Shown: positions 1-8,743, counted from the stretch's first letter. The stretch: 64,000 nt of DNA from Neisseria canis (GCF_900636765.1 NZ_LR134313.1:682001-746000), one strand, 5' to 3'. Notes: generated from the sequence alone by a model not told the origin. Numbers and translations are program-made.

Positions 1-2
1 TG

Positions 3-644
3 GAATCGCCTTTGGAAATTCCGGAAGGCAAAGGGCCTTTTGTGATTATGATGGCGGGCATCAACGGCGCGGGTAAAACCACTTCCATCGGCAAATTGGC
101 GAAATATTTCCAATCACAGGGCAAATCGGTGATTTTGGCTGCGGGCGACACATTCCGCGCCGCCGCCCGCGAGCAGCTGCAGGAATGGGGTGCGCGCAAC
201 GGCGTAACCGTGATTTCGCAGGCCAAGGGCGATTCTGCCGCCGTGTGTTACGATGCCGTGGAAGCGGCCAAAGCGCGCGGCGTGGATATTGTGCTGGCCG
301 ACACTGCCGGCCGCCTGCCTACGCAGCTGCATTTGATGGAAGAAATCAAAAAAGTGAAGCGCGTGCTGCAAAAAGCTATGCCTGAGGCGCCGCATGAAAT
401 CATTGTGGTGCTGGATGCCAATATCGGCCAGAATGCGGTGAACCAAGTGGTGGCGTTTGACGATGCGCTGGGCGTAACCGGCCTGATAGTAACCAAGCTA
501 GACGGCACGGCGAAAGGCGGCGTGCTGGCCGCTTTGGCTTCCAACCGCCCTATTCCCGTGCGTTATATAGGGGTGGGCGAAAGTATCGACGATTTGCGCC
601 CGTTTGATGCCGGAGCGTTTGTGGATGCTTTAATCGACGGATAA
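3..644 (+). CDS. ftsY: FtsY, signal recognition particle receptor GTPase (C-terminal part, 5' end outside window)
   Basis: FtsY is the membrane-associated receptor that docks SRP-ribosome complexes at the Sec translocon. The visible part is the NG-domain GTPase: P-loop GINGAGKTT near nt 60, DTFRAAA (G2), DTAGR (G3) and TKLDG (G4), ending in the usual FtsY tail. The reading frame stays open to the first base, so the true start and the N-terminal acidic A domain lie upstream; the TTG at nt 12 is only an internal codon. It ends at TAA 642-644 and is followed within 20 nt by a DUS hairpin shared with the convergent LysE gene. Identity is secure; only the 5' limit is unknown. Confidence 0.95.
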   Translation, partial: ESPLEIPEGKGPFVIMMAGINGAGKTTSIGKLAKYFQSQGKSVILAAGDTFRAAAREQLQEWGARNGVTVISQAKGDSAAVCYDAVEAAKARGVDIVLADTAGRLPTQLHLMEEIKKVKRVLQKAMPEAPHEIIVVLDANIGQNAVNQVVAFDDALGVTGLIVTKLDGTAKGGVLAALASNRPIPVRYIGVGESIDDLRPFDAGAFVDALIDG

Positions 645-662
645 TCCGGCTCGGATAATTAA

Positions 663-696
663 AATGCCTGTCTGAAAAAGTTTTCAGACAGGCATT
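663..696. terminator. Inverted DUS pair between convergent ftsY and lysE-type gene
   Basis: Perfect stem of AATGCCTGTCTGAAAA and its complement around a 2-nt loop. Its position between two convergent stop codons suggests a bidirectional terminator made from two uptake sequences. This is inference from position and symmetry; the T-run is short. Confidence 0.75.
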
Positions 697-701
697 GTCC
701 A

Positions 702-1313
702 TTAACGTGCAGCGAACAGCAGCATGGCGCCCAAACCGAACAATACCATGCCGATGAAACGGTTTACATATATCTGTTTGCTTAATAAAGCATTACGGAT
801 TAAAGGATTGGCCAACACGGTGGCAACGGCGGCAAACCACGCGAAATGCGCCAGCGACATAAACGCCCCGTAGCCCACCTGCACCGGCATGGGCGTGGCA
901 GGCTTGACCACTTGGGTGAATGTGCTCAACACAAACAAAGTGGTTTTGGGGTTGAGCGCATTGGTGGCAAAGCCGGTTTTGAATGCGGCCAAGCGGCTGA
1001 TTTCGCTGTGATTGCCGCTTAAATCGACGTTTACTTTCCGATGGCGGAAAGTTTTGAACCCGATATACATCAAATAAAGCGCGCCTGCTGTTTTAACCAG
1101 GTGGAAGGCCGCGGGAAATTTCACCAGCAGCACGCTCACGCCCAGCAAAGTATAGCCAACGTGAATCCAAACGGCGGATGCGATGCCCACCGAAGTCCAC
1201 ACCCCTGCCCGCCGCCCGTAAAGATAACTGTTGCGCGTTACCATGGCGAAATCCCCGCCCGGGCTGACAACGGCCAAAATCGTGATGGCGGCAACGGCGA
1301 AAAGTTCGTTCAT
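702..1313 (-). CDS. LysE/RhtB family amino-acid exporter
   Basis: Predicted inner-membrane exporter of about 203 residues with the usual six hydrophobic segments of the LysE/RhtB/ThrE superfamily. The N-terminus has the family motif region (VSPGGDFAMVTRNS, residues about 15-28), and the segment LNPKTTLFVLSTFTQ is the conserved NPK stretch. I chose the ATG at 1311-1313 (MNELFAVAA) because AGAGG sits just upstream and family members begin there; a longer frame to 1412 adds a non-hydrophobic tail with no family likeness. It is divergent from the LysR gene at 1461, the classic arrangement in which the regulator controls the exporter. The substrate (lysine, homoserine, threonine or another amino acid) cannot be read from sequence. 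Confidence 0.88.
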   Translation of the reverse strand: MNELFAVAAITILAVVSPGGDFAMVTRNSYLYGRRAGVWTSVGIASAVWIHVGYTLLGVSVLLVKFPAAFHLVKTAGALYLMYIGFKTFRHRKVNVDLSGNHSEISRLAAFKTGFATNALNPKTTLFVLSTFTQVVKPATPMPVQVGYGAFMSLAHFAWFAAVATVLANPLIRNALLSKQIYVNRFIGMVLFGLGAMLLFAAR

Positions 1314-1460
1314 CAAGCACCTCTTTATATGAAAAAATTTCTGATATGATATGGAACAAGTGGCAGGCAGGAATGCCTGCTTTTTGATTAAAAGAGCGGA
1401 TATTTTGAACAAAAACCGCTTTCAAAAAAATCGAAATAATGTCGGATAAGGTGTGAGATT

Positions 1461-2300
1461 TTGGAACATATTAAAAAGCTGCCCTTAAAGGCTTTGAAGT
1501 TTTTCTATTTTGCCGGCCGCTACGGCAGCTTGAGCGAGGCGGCGGAAAGGCTGCATGTAACGCATGGCGCGGTGAGCAAGCAGATGAAAATTTTGGAAGC
1601 GCATTTGGGCACCGCATTGTTTGTGAAACAGGGGCGCAGCCTTGCTTTGTCTGAAGCGGGCAAGCAATTGTATGACTCATGCGGTTATGCTTTTGAAGCG
1701 CTGGAAAACACGGTGCAGAAAATCAGCGGCGCGCGCAAACGGGATTTAACCGTGTCGTGCGAGCCGACTTTGGCAATGAAATGGCTGATTCCGCGCATCG
1801 ACCGGTTTCAGACAGGCATGGGTGTGAACGTGGTGATTTTGGCGGCCGGCGGCGAAATAGATTTCGACAAACATCCGGCCGACATTGCCATCCGCCGCAA
1901 CGATTTCCGTTGGTCTGCCGGTTTGTATGCGGAAAAACTGATTGATGAATACATCGGCCCGGTGCATAGTCCGGGCGTGAAAAGCCGCAACAGACTGCAC
2001 ACCCGAACCCGTATGCAGGCATGGGCAAACTGGGAGGCAGCCGCGGGGCAAAGCTTTGATGCGGAGAATGATGTTTTTTTCGAGCATTTTTATTTGTCGA
2101 TACAGGCGGCGATTGCCGGCATGGGCGTGGCGGTTGCGTCTGAGTTGATGGTTGAAGCGGAAATCGGGCAAGGTATTTTGCAGGCGCCTTATGGTTTTGT
2201 GCCCGATGGATCGGCTTATTATGCGCTTTCGCCTACTGATTTTTCGGCCGATGCCAGAGTGGAACGCCTGGTTGCATGGCTGAAAGAGGAAATGCGGTAA
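1461..2300 (+). CDS. LysR-type transcriptional regulator (GcvA-like)
   Basis: DNA-binding regulator of 279 residues. The N-terminal winged helix-turn-helix covers residues about 5-65 (LPLKALKFFYFAGRYGSLSEA, HVTHGAVSKQMKILEAHLG, LFVKQGRSLALSEAG), and resembles the GcvA/AmpR branch. The rest is a periplasmic-binding-protein-like effector domain. The first in-frame start is TTG at 1461, with AAGG about 10 nt upstream; no ATG fits the family N-terminus, so a TTG start is likely. It is divergent from the LysE-type exporter across a 147-nt gap, so it probably regulates that gene and itself. It ends before a DUS hairpin shared with the VOC gene. The effector is unknown. Confidence 0.88.
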   Translation: MEHIKKLPLKALKFFYFAGRYGSLSEAAERLHVTHGAVSKQMKILEAHLGTALFVKQGRSLALSEAGKQLYDSCGYAFEALENTVQKISGARKRDLTVSCEPTLAMKWLIPRIDRFQTGMGVNVVILAAGGEIDFDKHPADIAIRRNDFRWSAGLYAEKLIDEYIGPVHSPGVKSRNRLHTRTRMQAWANWEAAAGQSFDAENDVFFEHFYLSIQAAIAGMGVAVASELMVEAEIGQGILQAPYGFVPDGSAYYALSPTDFSADARVERLVAWLKEEMR

Positions 2301-2339
2301 ACGCTTGCCCGATAAAGGCAAAGCAGCCGGGATGATGAA

Positions 2340-2373
2340 CATGCCTGTCTGAAAAATGTTTCAGACAGGCATG
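2340..2373. terminator. Inverted DUS pair, bidirectional
   Basis: Arms CATGCCTGTCTGAAA and complement lie between the LysR stop (2300) and the VOC stop (2376). A T-run (GTTTTATTT) follows on the plus strand, fitting a terminator for the LysR transcript. Confidence 0.75.
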
Positions 2374-2375
2374 TT

Positions 2376-2780
2376 TTATTTATCTTCCAGCCATGCCATG
2401 GCTTCGATTTTGTGGCCGTCCAAATCGCGCACGAAGCAGCCGTAATATTCTTTGCCGTAGTGCGGGCGAGGGCCGGGTGCGCCGTCGTCGGTGGCGCCGG
2501 CGGCCAGGGCGGCTTGGTAGAAATCGTCTACTTCTTCGGCGGTGGCGGCGAAAAAGGCGATGTGTACGCCGTTGGCGGTTTCCGCTTTTTGACCGTCGCA
2601 AGGCCGCGTTATCCAGAATTCGGGATAAGCGCGGCCATAGGCCATGGCTTGGTACTCGCTCAAATCGAATACGCGGCAGATGTTCAGCGTGGCGAGCACT
2701 CGGTCGTAAAAGGCGACTGCTTCGTCGAAGCGGTTGGTGCCGAGAGAAACGTGGGAGAGGATGCTTGGGTTTTCGTTCAT
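2376..2780 (-). CDS. VOC-superfamily (glyoxalase/dioxygenase fold) protein
   Basis: Single-domain vicinal-oxygen-chelate protein of 134 residues. Visible hallmarks are the N-terminal strand HVSLGTNRFDEAVAFYDRVL, the central NGVHIAFFAAT strand, and the C-terminal RDLDGHKIEAMAW, where the metal-ligand Glu normally lies. Such proteins dimerise into glyoxalase-like, fosfomycin-resistance-like or lactoylglutathione-lyase-like enzymes. Nothing here fixes the substrate. It lies 62 nt downstream of the AraC/GyrI regulator on the same strand and may be co-transcribed with it, which hints at a stress or drug response. Start ATG 2778-2780 matches family N-termini. Confidence 0.8.
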   Translation of the reverse strand: MNENPSILSHVSLGTNRFDEAVAFYDRVLATLNICRVFDLSEYQAMAYGRAYPEFWITRPCDGQKAETANGVHIAFFAATAEEVDDFYQAALAAGATDDGAPGPRPHYGKEYYGCFVRDLDGHKIEAMAWLEDK

Positions 2781-2842
2781 GGTATGTGTTCCTATTGGTT
2801 GGGATGGATTGCAAGCTTGCCTTGCCGGTTTTCAGGCAGGCA

Positions 2843-3697
2843 TTAATCTGCAAGCGGCAGATAGATATTGGTGCGCAATTCGTGCGGTGCAACTTTTTGC
2901 CAGTCGTTGAGGTATTCCTCAAAACACGGGGCGTCACGAACTTGGTAAGGGGTATTTAAAAGTTCGCTGTAAAACCATGTGTAGGCTTGTTCGAGGTTAC
3001 TGTATGGCCCTTGATAAGGGTAAACGGCGTAGCGTCCTCCGGCAATGGTGCCGCTTTGGATGGGCGGATCGAAGCTGTGTTGCGCGGTGTTGAGGAAAAT
3101 GGCGGCTTGTGCGCGCAGCTCCTGCTCGGGCGTGCAGGCGGGATCGTTGAAATAAATGCCGAAAAAACGGGCGTCCGGTGCAGGCAGTAGGCCGCGCAGG
3201 GTCAGCAGGCCTTCGATGAGTTCAAAAGATCGGCCGATGCGCATATAGCTGCCGTTGTGCGGTACTAAGGCAATCGGTAAGGGTTCGATGGTGGTGATTT
3301 CTATGGGCGGCCGGTTTGCGGGCGGACATGTTGATGAGGACTGATGGTGATAAGGTGCGTGCGGTTGCATGCGGTAAGCGCCGGGCGCAAGGCCGTAGGC
3401 TTGGCGGAAAATGCGTTCGAATGATTGGGTGTTGCCGCTGTATCCGCATTCGCGAGCGATTTCGGCTACCGGCTTTTGCGTGCTCACTAAAAGCTCTGCA
3501 GCATAGTGTAGGCGCAGGCGTTTGACGGTTTCGTGCACGGTTTCGCCCATCACGGCGCGGTAAATCCGGTGCCAGTGGTAGGGCGAGAGGCTGGCTTCTT
3601 CGGCAACGCGGTTTAGGTTGATATTTTGCCGGAAATGCCGGTGCAGATAATCAAGCGCTTTGGCGAAGCGCGTTTCATTGTATTCGCGGTGGCTCAT
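2843..3697 (-). CDS. AraC-family regulator with C-terminal GyrI-like effector domain
   Basis: Two-domain regulator of 284 residues. Residues about 8-108 form the tandem AraC/XylS helix-turn-helix (ALDYLHRHFRQNINLNRVAE, then CGYSGNTQSFERIFRQAYG). After a Pro/Ser-rich linker, residues about 130-284 are a GyrI-like (SOUL/Rob-type) ligand-binding domain ending in EEYLNDWQKVAPHELRTNIY, the conserved W/TE region of that fold. Rob and the BmrR class use this layout to sense lipophilic or drug-like ligands. It faces away from prlC and runs with the downstream VOC gene. The inducer is unknown. Confidence 0.87.
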   Translation of the reverse strand: MSHREYNETRFAKALDYLHRHFRQNINLNRVAEEASLSPYHWHRIYRAVMGETVHETVKRLRLHYAAELLVSTQKPVAEIARECGYSGNTQSFERIFRQAYGLAPGAYRMQPHAPYHHQSSSTCPPANRPPIEITTIEPLPIALVPHNGSYMRIGRSFELIEGLLTLRGLLPAPDARFFGIYFNDPACTPEQELRAQAAIFLNTAQHSFDPPIQSGTIAGGRYAVYPYQGPYSNLEQAYTWFYSELLNTPYQVRDAPCFEEYLNDWQKVAPHELRTNIYLPLAD

Positions 3698-3842
3698 AAG
3701 CGGCTCCTTGTTAGCTTAATGACAATAGCTTACATGAAGTGGGTGGATCAATCTTGCGGTTTTGCTTTCGGTTTGGATTTGGTAATCCGGAATAAAGTTT
3801 GATGTCGAAGATGAAAACGGCTGTATGGCGGTTTAAACAAAA

Positions 3843-3873
3843 ATGCCTGTCTGAAAATGATTCAGACAGGCAT
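3843..3873. terminator. Inverted DUS pair downstream of prlC, with a third DUS alongside
   Basis: ATGCCTGTCTGAAAATGATT and complement form a stem. A third DUS on the minus strand (3881-3895) begins on the last base of the prlC stop codon (TAATGCC...), so prlC is followed by three uptake sequences in about 50 nt. Confidence 0.7.
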
Positions 3874-3893
3874 AGGTGTGTTTCAGACAGGCA

Positions 3894-5939
3894 TTATGCG
3901 GCTTCGTCAAAACCGCTATGGCGCAGGAGCGCGTCGATTTCCGGCTCGCGGCCGCGGAAGGCTTTGAACGATTCCATTGCGCTGCGGCTGCCGCCCATGG
4001 CGAGGATTTCGTTCCAGAATCTGGCGCCGGTGGCTTTGATGTCGTCGCTTTCTTCAAAAGCGGCGTAGGCATCGGCGCTGAGCACTTCGGCCCAAGCGTA
4101 GCTGTAATAGCCTGCAGAGTAGCCGCCTGCGAAAATGTGGCTGAAGCTGTTGGCAAAGCGGTTGAATTCGGGCGGATGCACCACGGCCACTTCTTTGCGC
4201 ACTTCGTCCAGCGTTTTCGCCCAGTCGCCCAGTTTGGCAGGGTCGTTTTCGCTGTAAATCAGCATGTCGAACAGGCCGAATTCCATTTGGCGCACCATAA
4301 ACATGCCGCGTTGGAAGTTTTTGGCGGCCACCATTTTGTCGAACAGCTCGCGCGGCAGCGGCTGGCGGGTTTCTTCGTGTTCCGACATTTGCACCAACAC
4401 ATCGTATTCCCACACGAAATTTTCCATAAATTGGCTGGGCAGCTCTACGGCATCCCATTCCACGCCGTTGATGCCCGACACGCCCAGTTCATCCACGCGC
4501 GTCAGCAAGTGGTGCAGGCCGTGGCCGGTTTCGTGGAACAAGGTGATGATTTCATCGTGCGACAGGCGGGCTTCTTTGCCGCCTACGGGCGGGGTAAAGT
4601 TACACACCAAATAAGCAACCGGTGTTTGCACCCGGCCGGCTTTTTCGGGCGCGATAAAGCGGCGGCGTCCGCGGTAATCGTTCATCCAGGCGCCGCCGCG
4701 CTTGCCTTCCCGGGCATACAGGTCGAGATACACGCCGCCGATGATGCCGCCGCCTTTTTCCAGCTCGAAATAGCGCACGTCTTTATGCCAAGTGGGCACG
4801 GTTTTTTCAATCAGGTTTACGCCGTAAAGTTTTTGGATTTGGGCAAACAGGCCGGCCAGCACTTTGCCGGCAGGGAAGTATTTTTTCACTTCGGTTTCGG
4901 AAAACGCGTATTTGGCTTGGCGCAGTTTTTCGCTGGCGTAGGTTAAATCCCAAGCTTGCGGGTCGTTGATGCCCAATTGCTCGCGTGCAAAAGCTTGCAC
5001 TTCTGCCAAGTCTTTTTCGGCGAAAGGCTTGGCGCGGCGGGCCAAATCCCTGATGAAATCAAGTACTTGTTTGGGAGATTCGGCCATTTTGGTAACCAGC
5101 GACAATTCGGCGAAATTGCTGTAACCCAAAAGCTTGGCTTCTTCGAGCGCGATTTCCAGGCGGCGGGTGATATTGGCGGTGTTGTCCCATTCGGCTTTGC
5201 CGAATTCGCTGGCGCGGGTGGTGTAGGCGCGGTAAACGTCGGCGCGCAGTTGGCGGTCGTCGGCGTATTGCATGACGGCGAGATAATGCGGCATTTGCAG
5301 GCCGATTTTGTAGCCTTCTTTGCCTTCGGCTTGTGCGGCGGCGGCAAACATGGCTTTGGCATCATCGGGAATGCCGCTTAAGCGATCGTCGTTTTCCAGA
5401 TAGATGGCAAACGCATCGGTCGCATCCAAAACGTTTTGGCTGAATTGGGCGGCCAGCTGCGCGCCTTCGGTTTGCAGCTCGGCAAAGCGTGCCTGCTGCT
5501 CGGGCGGTAATTCGGCGCCGCTCAACACGAAATCGCGCAAGTCGTGCTCCAATTTGGTTTTTTGGGGGGGGTCGAGTTTGTCAAATTCGGCCGATGCACG
5601 GATGGTTTTGAAACGCTCGTAAAGTTCGATATCTTGGCCGATTTCGGTGAAAAACACGGTAACTTCGGGCATCAGCGCATTGTATTCGGCGCGCAATTCG
5701 GGCGTGTCGACCACGGCGTTGAGGTGGGCGATTACCCCCCAGATTCTGCCGACGCGTTCGGTGATGTCGGTGAGGCGTTCTACGGTGTTGGCCCAAGTGG
5801 TTTCGCTTTGGGCTTTGACTTCGAAGATTGCGCGGCGGGCTTCTTCCATTGCGCTCTGCATGGCAGGCTTGATGTTTTCGATTTGGATATCGCTAAAGCG
5901 CGGCTCGTCGGCCAGATTCAGTAATACATTGTTTTGCAT
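3894..5939 (-). CDS. prlC: Oligopeptidase A (M3 family zinc metallopeptidase)
   Basis: Cytosolic zinc endopeptidase of 681 residues, the normal length for OpdA/PrlC; it degrades signal peptides and short oligopeptides. The M3 signature HETGHGLHHLL (HExxH plus downstream Glu) lies at about residue 475, with conserved blocks around it (GGVYLDLYAREGKRGGAWM, SGINGVEWDAVELPSQFMEN). The coding strand holds an eight-C tract followed by six A at about residue 123-127 (plus-strand G tract 5564-5571), where a one-base slip would truncate the protein; at the present length it is in frame. Its stop codon overlaps a DUS by one base. The gene stands alone between trmO and the AraC regulator. Confidence 0.95.
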   Translation of the reverse strand: MQNNVLLNLADEPRFSDIQIENIKPAMQSAMEEARRAIFEVKAQSETTWANTVERLTDITERVGRIWGVIAHLNAVVDTPELRAEYNALMPEVTVFFTEIGQDIELYERFKTIRASAEFDKLDPPQKTKLEHDLRDFVLSGAELPPEQQARFAELQTEGAQLAAQFSQNVLDATDAFAIYLENDDRLSGIPDDAKAMFAAAAQAEGKEGYKIGLQMPHYLAVMQYADDRQLRADVYRAYTTRASEFGKAEWDNTANITRRLEIALEEAKLLGYSNFAELSLVTKMAESPKQVLDFIRDLARRAKPFAEKDLAEVQAFAREQLGINDPQAWDLTYASEKLRQAKYAFSETEVKKYFPAGKVLAGLFAQIQKLYGVNLIEKTVPTWHKDVRYFELEKGGGIIGGVYLDLYAREGKRGGAWMNDYRGRRRFIAPEKAGRVQTPVAYLVCNFTPPVGGKEARLSHDEIITLFHETGHGLHHLLTRVDELGVSGINGVEWDAVELPSQFMENFVWEYDVLVQMSEHEETRQPLPRELFDKMVAAKNFQRGMFMVRQMEFGLFDMLIYSENDPAKLGDWAKTLDEVRKEVAVVHPPEFNRFANSFSHIFAGGYSAGYYSYAWAEVLSADAYAAFEESDDIKATGARFWNEILAMGGSRSAMESFKAFRGREPEIDALLRHSGFDEAA
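5564..5571 (-). repeat. Eight-C homopolymer inside prlC
   Basis: Plus strand reads eight G in a row preceded by a run of six T, so the coding strand is C8 preceded by GA and followed by A6. Poly-C tracts of this length are the usual phase-variation substrate in Neisseria, but prlC is not a known phase-variable gene. Confidence 0.8.
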
Positions 5940-6071
5940 AAGGTTCTCACTTTGATGGTAGTCAGGCCGGGTGGATGCCCGTCTGAAAAATATCGTTGTA
6001 AACTTAAATGGGTGTTGGGTAACGAATGGATAAATAAGGGCAAATCGGGGAATTTCCAGCGGGTTTTTACT

Positions 6072-6122
6072 CCGATGCTGTCTGAAAATATTGCCGGATC
6101 GGGCTTTTCAGACAGGCATCGG
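6072..6122. terminator. DUS hairpin at the end of trmO (one arm decayed)
   Basis: Right arm is a perfect minus-strand DUS flanked by CCGA symmetry; the left arm has lost one base (GATGCTGTCTGAAAA). The right arm contains the trmO stop codon. Confidence 0.65.
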
Positions 6123-6788
6123 CAATACCGACAGTATCAATGCCCTGTTTTCATCAATTTGAAACTTCACTTCGCAATCTCCCACGTTCATCACATATAC
6201 GCGCTCGGGAATGTTTTGATAAGCCGGGCGCGGGTCTTGCGCGATGCTTTGGCTGATCAGCGAGGCAAACGCTTCGGTAAGATGCTGCCGGCCGCTTGCT
6301 TCGTGCCAAAGAATATCCAGCTGCGGCGGTGCGCCGTCGATAAAACCGGCGGCGGCGTTGGGTTTGGCTTCAACGAAAGGAATGTAAGGCTTGATGTCGA
6401 TAACCGGTGTTTCGTCGAGCAAATCGGCGCCGCTGCACCATAATTTGACACCTGAATCGGTGGTGATGCGTTCGAGTTTGAGTAGGGATAAGCCCAAATG
6501 GTTCGGCCGGTGCGGGCTGCGGGTGGCAAAAACCCCTTTTTTCTGCTTACCGCCGAGGCGCGGCGGGCGAACCAATGGCGCCCAACCTTCGCCGAGCACG
6601 CCGTGAAAAATAAAATGTACCCAAATATAATCAAACGTTTCCAAGCCGCGCACGCAATCGGCCTGAAAACGCTTATCCAGCGAAATGCAGATTTCCGCGG
6701 CAGGTACCAAGCCGGGTTGGCGGGCAATGCCGAATTTTTGTTTGTAGGGCGAGCAAACGGTGCCGATGGTTTCTATGGTGTACTGCAT
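6108..6788 (-). CDS. trmO: TrmO, tRNA (t6A37) N6-methyltransferase
   Basis: SAM-dependent enzyme (formerly TsaA/YaeB, UPF0066) that methylates N6-threonylcarbamoyladenosine at position 37 of certain tRNAs. At 226 residues it matches the family: N-terminal TIETIGTVCSPYKQKFGIARQ, FDYIWVHFIFH, then ATRSPHRPNHLGLSLLKLE, the signature with the RSPHRPN motif, and IDIKPYIP. I start at ATG 6786-6788 (MQYTIETIG) because the homology begins there; a GTG 39 nt upstream is less likely. No clear ribosome site is visible at either start. The last codons (ATG CCT GTC TGA, Met-Pro-Val-stop) are a DUS, so the uptake sequence supplies the stop codon. Confidence 0.93.
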   Translation of the reverse strand: MQYTIETIGTVCSPYKQKFGIARQPGLVPAAEICISLDKRFQADCVRGLETFDYIWVHFIFHGVLGEGWAPLVRPPRLGGKQKKGVFATRSPHRPNHLGLSLLKLERITTDSGVKLWCSGADLLDETPVIDIKPYIPFVEAKPNAAAGFIDGAPPQLDILWHEASGRQHLTEAFASLISQSIAQDPRPAYQNIPERVYVMNVGDCEVKFQIDENRALILSVLPMPV

Positions 6789-6884
6789 GTGGATAAGTTT
6801 GTTGAAAAGTTTGTGGAATTGTAGCACGGGGTGCGGCTGCTTTTGTTATAATGTGCGGGTTTCAACGGTTTGGCGGGGCAGCAG

Positions 6885-7523
6885 ATGATTGTTTCGATTG
6901 ATGTGGATGCGCAGAAAACCTTTACGCCGCTTTGCCCGCAAGAGCTTCCTGTGGCAGAAGGCGATAAAATTGCGGATGAATTAAACGCGCAAGCCGCATT
7001 GGCCGATTTGCGGGTGATGACCAAAGATGCCCACAGCCCGGCTGCCCGATGGCTTGTGGATAATTCTGTGGATATGTTGAAACCCACAGGTTTGAAAAAT
7101 GCTGATTTAACTTGGGTGGCTCATGCTATGGTGGGTACCGAAGGTTTCGAGCTGCTTGACGGCCTGCCGGATTTGAGCGGTTATGACTATTGTGTGTGGA
7201 AAGGCGTTGACCCGCAGCTTCACCCTTACGGCGCATGTTTTCATGATATTGAAGAGCGGTTGAGCACAGGTTTAATCGAATGGTTGGCTTTAAAAAATGC
7301 GCAAACTGTGATTGTGGGCGGATTGGCTACCGATTATTGTGTGAAAACCACGGTTTTGCAGTTGCTCAAAGGCGGCAAATGGCGCGTAATCGTAAACGAG
7401 GCTGCTTGCAGAGGTATTGCGCCGGAAACCATAGAAGCTGCCTGGCAGGAAATGAGAGCTCAAGGTGCTGTGGTATTGGAAAATGCTGAAGCAGTGGAAA
7501 AATATTTAAAATCAAATGTTTGA
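6885..7523 (+). CDS. pncA: Nicotinamidase
   Basis: Cysteine amidohydrolase of the isochorismatase fold that converts nicotinamide to nicotinate for NAD salvage. The nucleophile motif GGLATDYCVKTTVLQLL is nearly identical to that of PncA, followed by ACRGIAPETIEAAWQEM. The N-terminal SIDVDAQKTF carries the catalytic Asp region, WKG the catalytic Lys, and KDAHSPAARW occupies the metal-site region (D, H). I prefer ATG 6885 (MIVSIDVDAQ), with GGGG about 9 nt upstream, over TTG 6870. A TATAAT at 6847-6852 is a likely -10 element. A perfect parS site begins 4 nt after the stop codon. PncC elsewhere in the window (17922) is a second pyridine-salvage amidase. Confidence 0.87.
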   Translation: MIVSIDVDAQKTFTPLCPQELPVAEGDKIADELNAQAALADLRVMTKDAHSPAARWLVDNSVDMLKPTGLKNADLTWVAHAMVGTEGFELLDGLPDLSGYDYCVWKGVDPQLHPYGACFHDIEERLSTGLIEWLALKNAQTVIVGGLATDYCVKTTVLQLLKGGKWRVIVNEAACRGIAPETIEAAWQEMRAQGAVVLENAEAVEKYLKSNV

Positions 7524-7526
7524 TAG

Positions 7527-7542
7527 TGTTTCACGTGAAACA
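7527..7542. other. parS: parS centromere site 1 (ParB binding)
   Basis: Perfect 16-bp palindrome TGTTTCACGTGAAACA, identical to the near-universal bacterial parS consensus bound by ParB. It sits between pncA and waaC. An identical copy lies at 10440-10455. Confidence 0.93.
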
Positions 7543-7600
7543 AAAGGTGCTTGAAGTTTTTCAGACAGGCATTGTGATGCAAGGTTGAGGAGTGTTGGAA

Positions 7601-8578
7601 ATGAAGGTATTGCTTGTTCGTTTGTCCAGCATGGGCGATTTGATTCACACTTTGCCTGCAATTGAAGATTTGTCGCGTATGCTGCCGGATGTGGAACTGC
7701 ATTGGTTGTGTGAAGCGGCGTTTTCGGATATTGCCCGTTTGCATCCTTTTGTGAAGCAAGTTCATACTTTGGAATGGCGGCATTGGCGTAAGCATCTGAA
7801 TGAAAGCGGGACATGGCGGGCAATGAATCAGTTGCGCAAAACCCTGTGGCGCGAGCATTATGATTTTGTGCTAGACAGCCAGGGTTTATTTAAAAGTGCA
7901 TTGTTTGCAAAAATGGCAAATGCGCCCACTCAAGGCTTGGATAGATACAGCGCGCGCGAAGGTTGGGCTGCTTTGGCATATAACAAAACTTATTATGTGC
8001 GCAAAGGCCAAGATGCGGTATTGCGTAACCGTTTACTATTTGCACAGGCTTTTGATTACAAGCTGCCGCAGGAAATGCGTTTTGGCCTGGTGGTGCCGGA
8101 GGCCGGAAGCTTGCAAGGCCTGTCTGAAAATTATCACGTTGCCCTTCATGCAACCAGTCGCGACAGCAAATTATGGCCTAACGAATATTGGTCGGCTTTT
8201 TTGGAAGAGCTGCATAAATATGACGGCAGCACGATTTATTTGCCGTGGGGCAATGAAACGGAAAAGCTTAGAGCCGAACTGTTTGCTGCCAAGTTGCCTT
8301 TTGCTGTGGCATGTAACAAATTGAATTTATTGCAGGCAGCATGGTTGTTGAACGGTGCAAAAAGCGTGATTGGCGTAGATACCGGGCTGCTGCATTTGGC
8401 TAATGCTTTGGATAAGCCGCTGGTTGGTATTTATACCGATTCGGATCCGGTCAAAACCGGCGTTCAAACCTCTGCATATGCGAAAAATATCGGCGGTATC
8501 GGACAGTTGCCGAAAGTGGAAGATACTTTCAGGTTATGGCAGGAATGCCTGTCTGAATATAACAGGCTTAAAGCATAA
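7601..8578 (+). CDS. waaC: Lipopolysaccharide (LOS) heptosyltransferase I
   Basis: GT9-family glycosyltransferase (325 residues) that adds the first L-glycero-D-manno-heptose to Kdo2-lipid A at the inner face of the inner membrane. The N-terminal VLLVRLSSMGDLIHTLPA is the classic heptosyltransferase opening; VLDSQGLFKSALFAKM, TSRDSKLWPNEYW and GVDTGLLHLANALDKPLVGIY (sugar-nucleotide site) follow. ATG 7601 is chosen because GAGGAG lies 9 nt upstream; GTG 7592 would abut that site. Two DUS are inside the coding region (near 8120 and 8543, the latter encoding CLSE), and the TAA stop shares a base with a third. Adjacent to parS and etfBA with no functional link. Confidence 0.93.
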   Translation: MKVLLVRLSSMGDLIHTLPAIEDLSRMLPDVELHWLCEAAFSDIARLHPFVKQVHTLEWRHWRKHLNESGTWRAMNQLRKTLWREHYDFVLDSQGLFKSALFAKMANAPTQGLDRYSAREGWAALAYNKTYYVRKGQDAVLRNRLLFAQAFDYKLPQEMRFGLVVPEAGSLQGLSENYHVALHATSRDSKLWPNEYWSAFLEELHKYDGSTIYLPWGNETEKLRAELFAAKLPFAVACNKLNLLQAAWLLNGAKSVIGVDTGLLHLANALDKPLVGIYTDSDPVKTGVQTSAYAKNIGGIGQLPKVEDTFRLWQECLSEYNRLKA

Positions 8579-8743
8579 TGCCTGTCTGAAACCGAGCAGT
8601 TGAGGGTTAATCCGGTTGGATTATCTTGTTATTTATGGTGTCGGGTTCAAGCACAAACACTACCTAATACAGATTCATCAATTTGTTTTCAGACAGGCAT
8701 AGCCTCTTGAATTGGAAGCGGAAAAGATACGATAAGGAAAATC

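Noticed and set aside
3876..4946. 356-codon open frame opposite prlC
   Set aside because: Rich in His/Phe/Ala as expected from the antisense of a GC-ending codon gene; prlC is certain.
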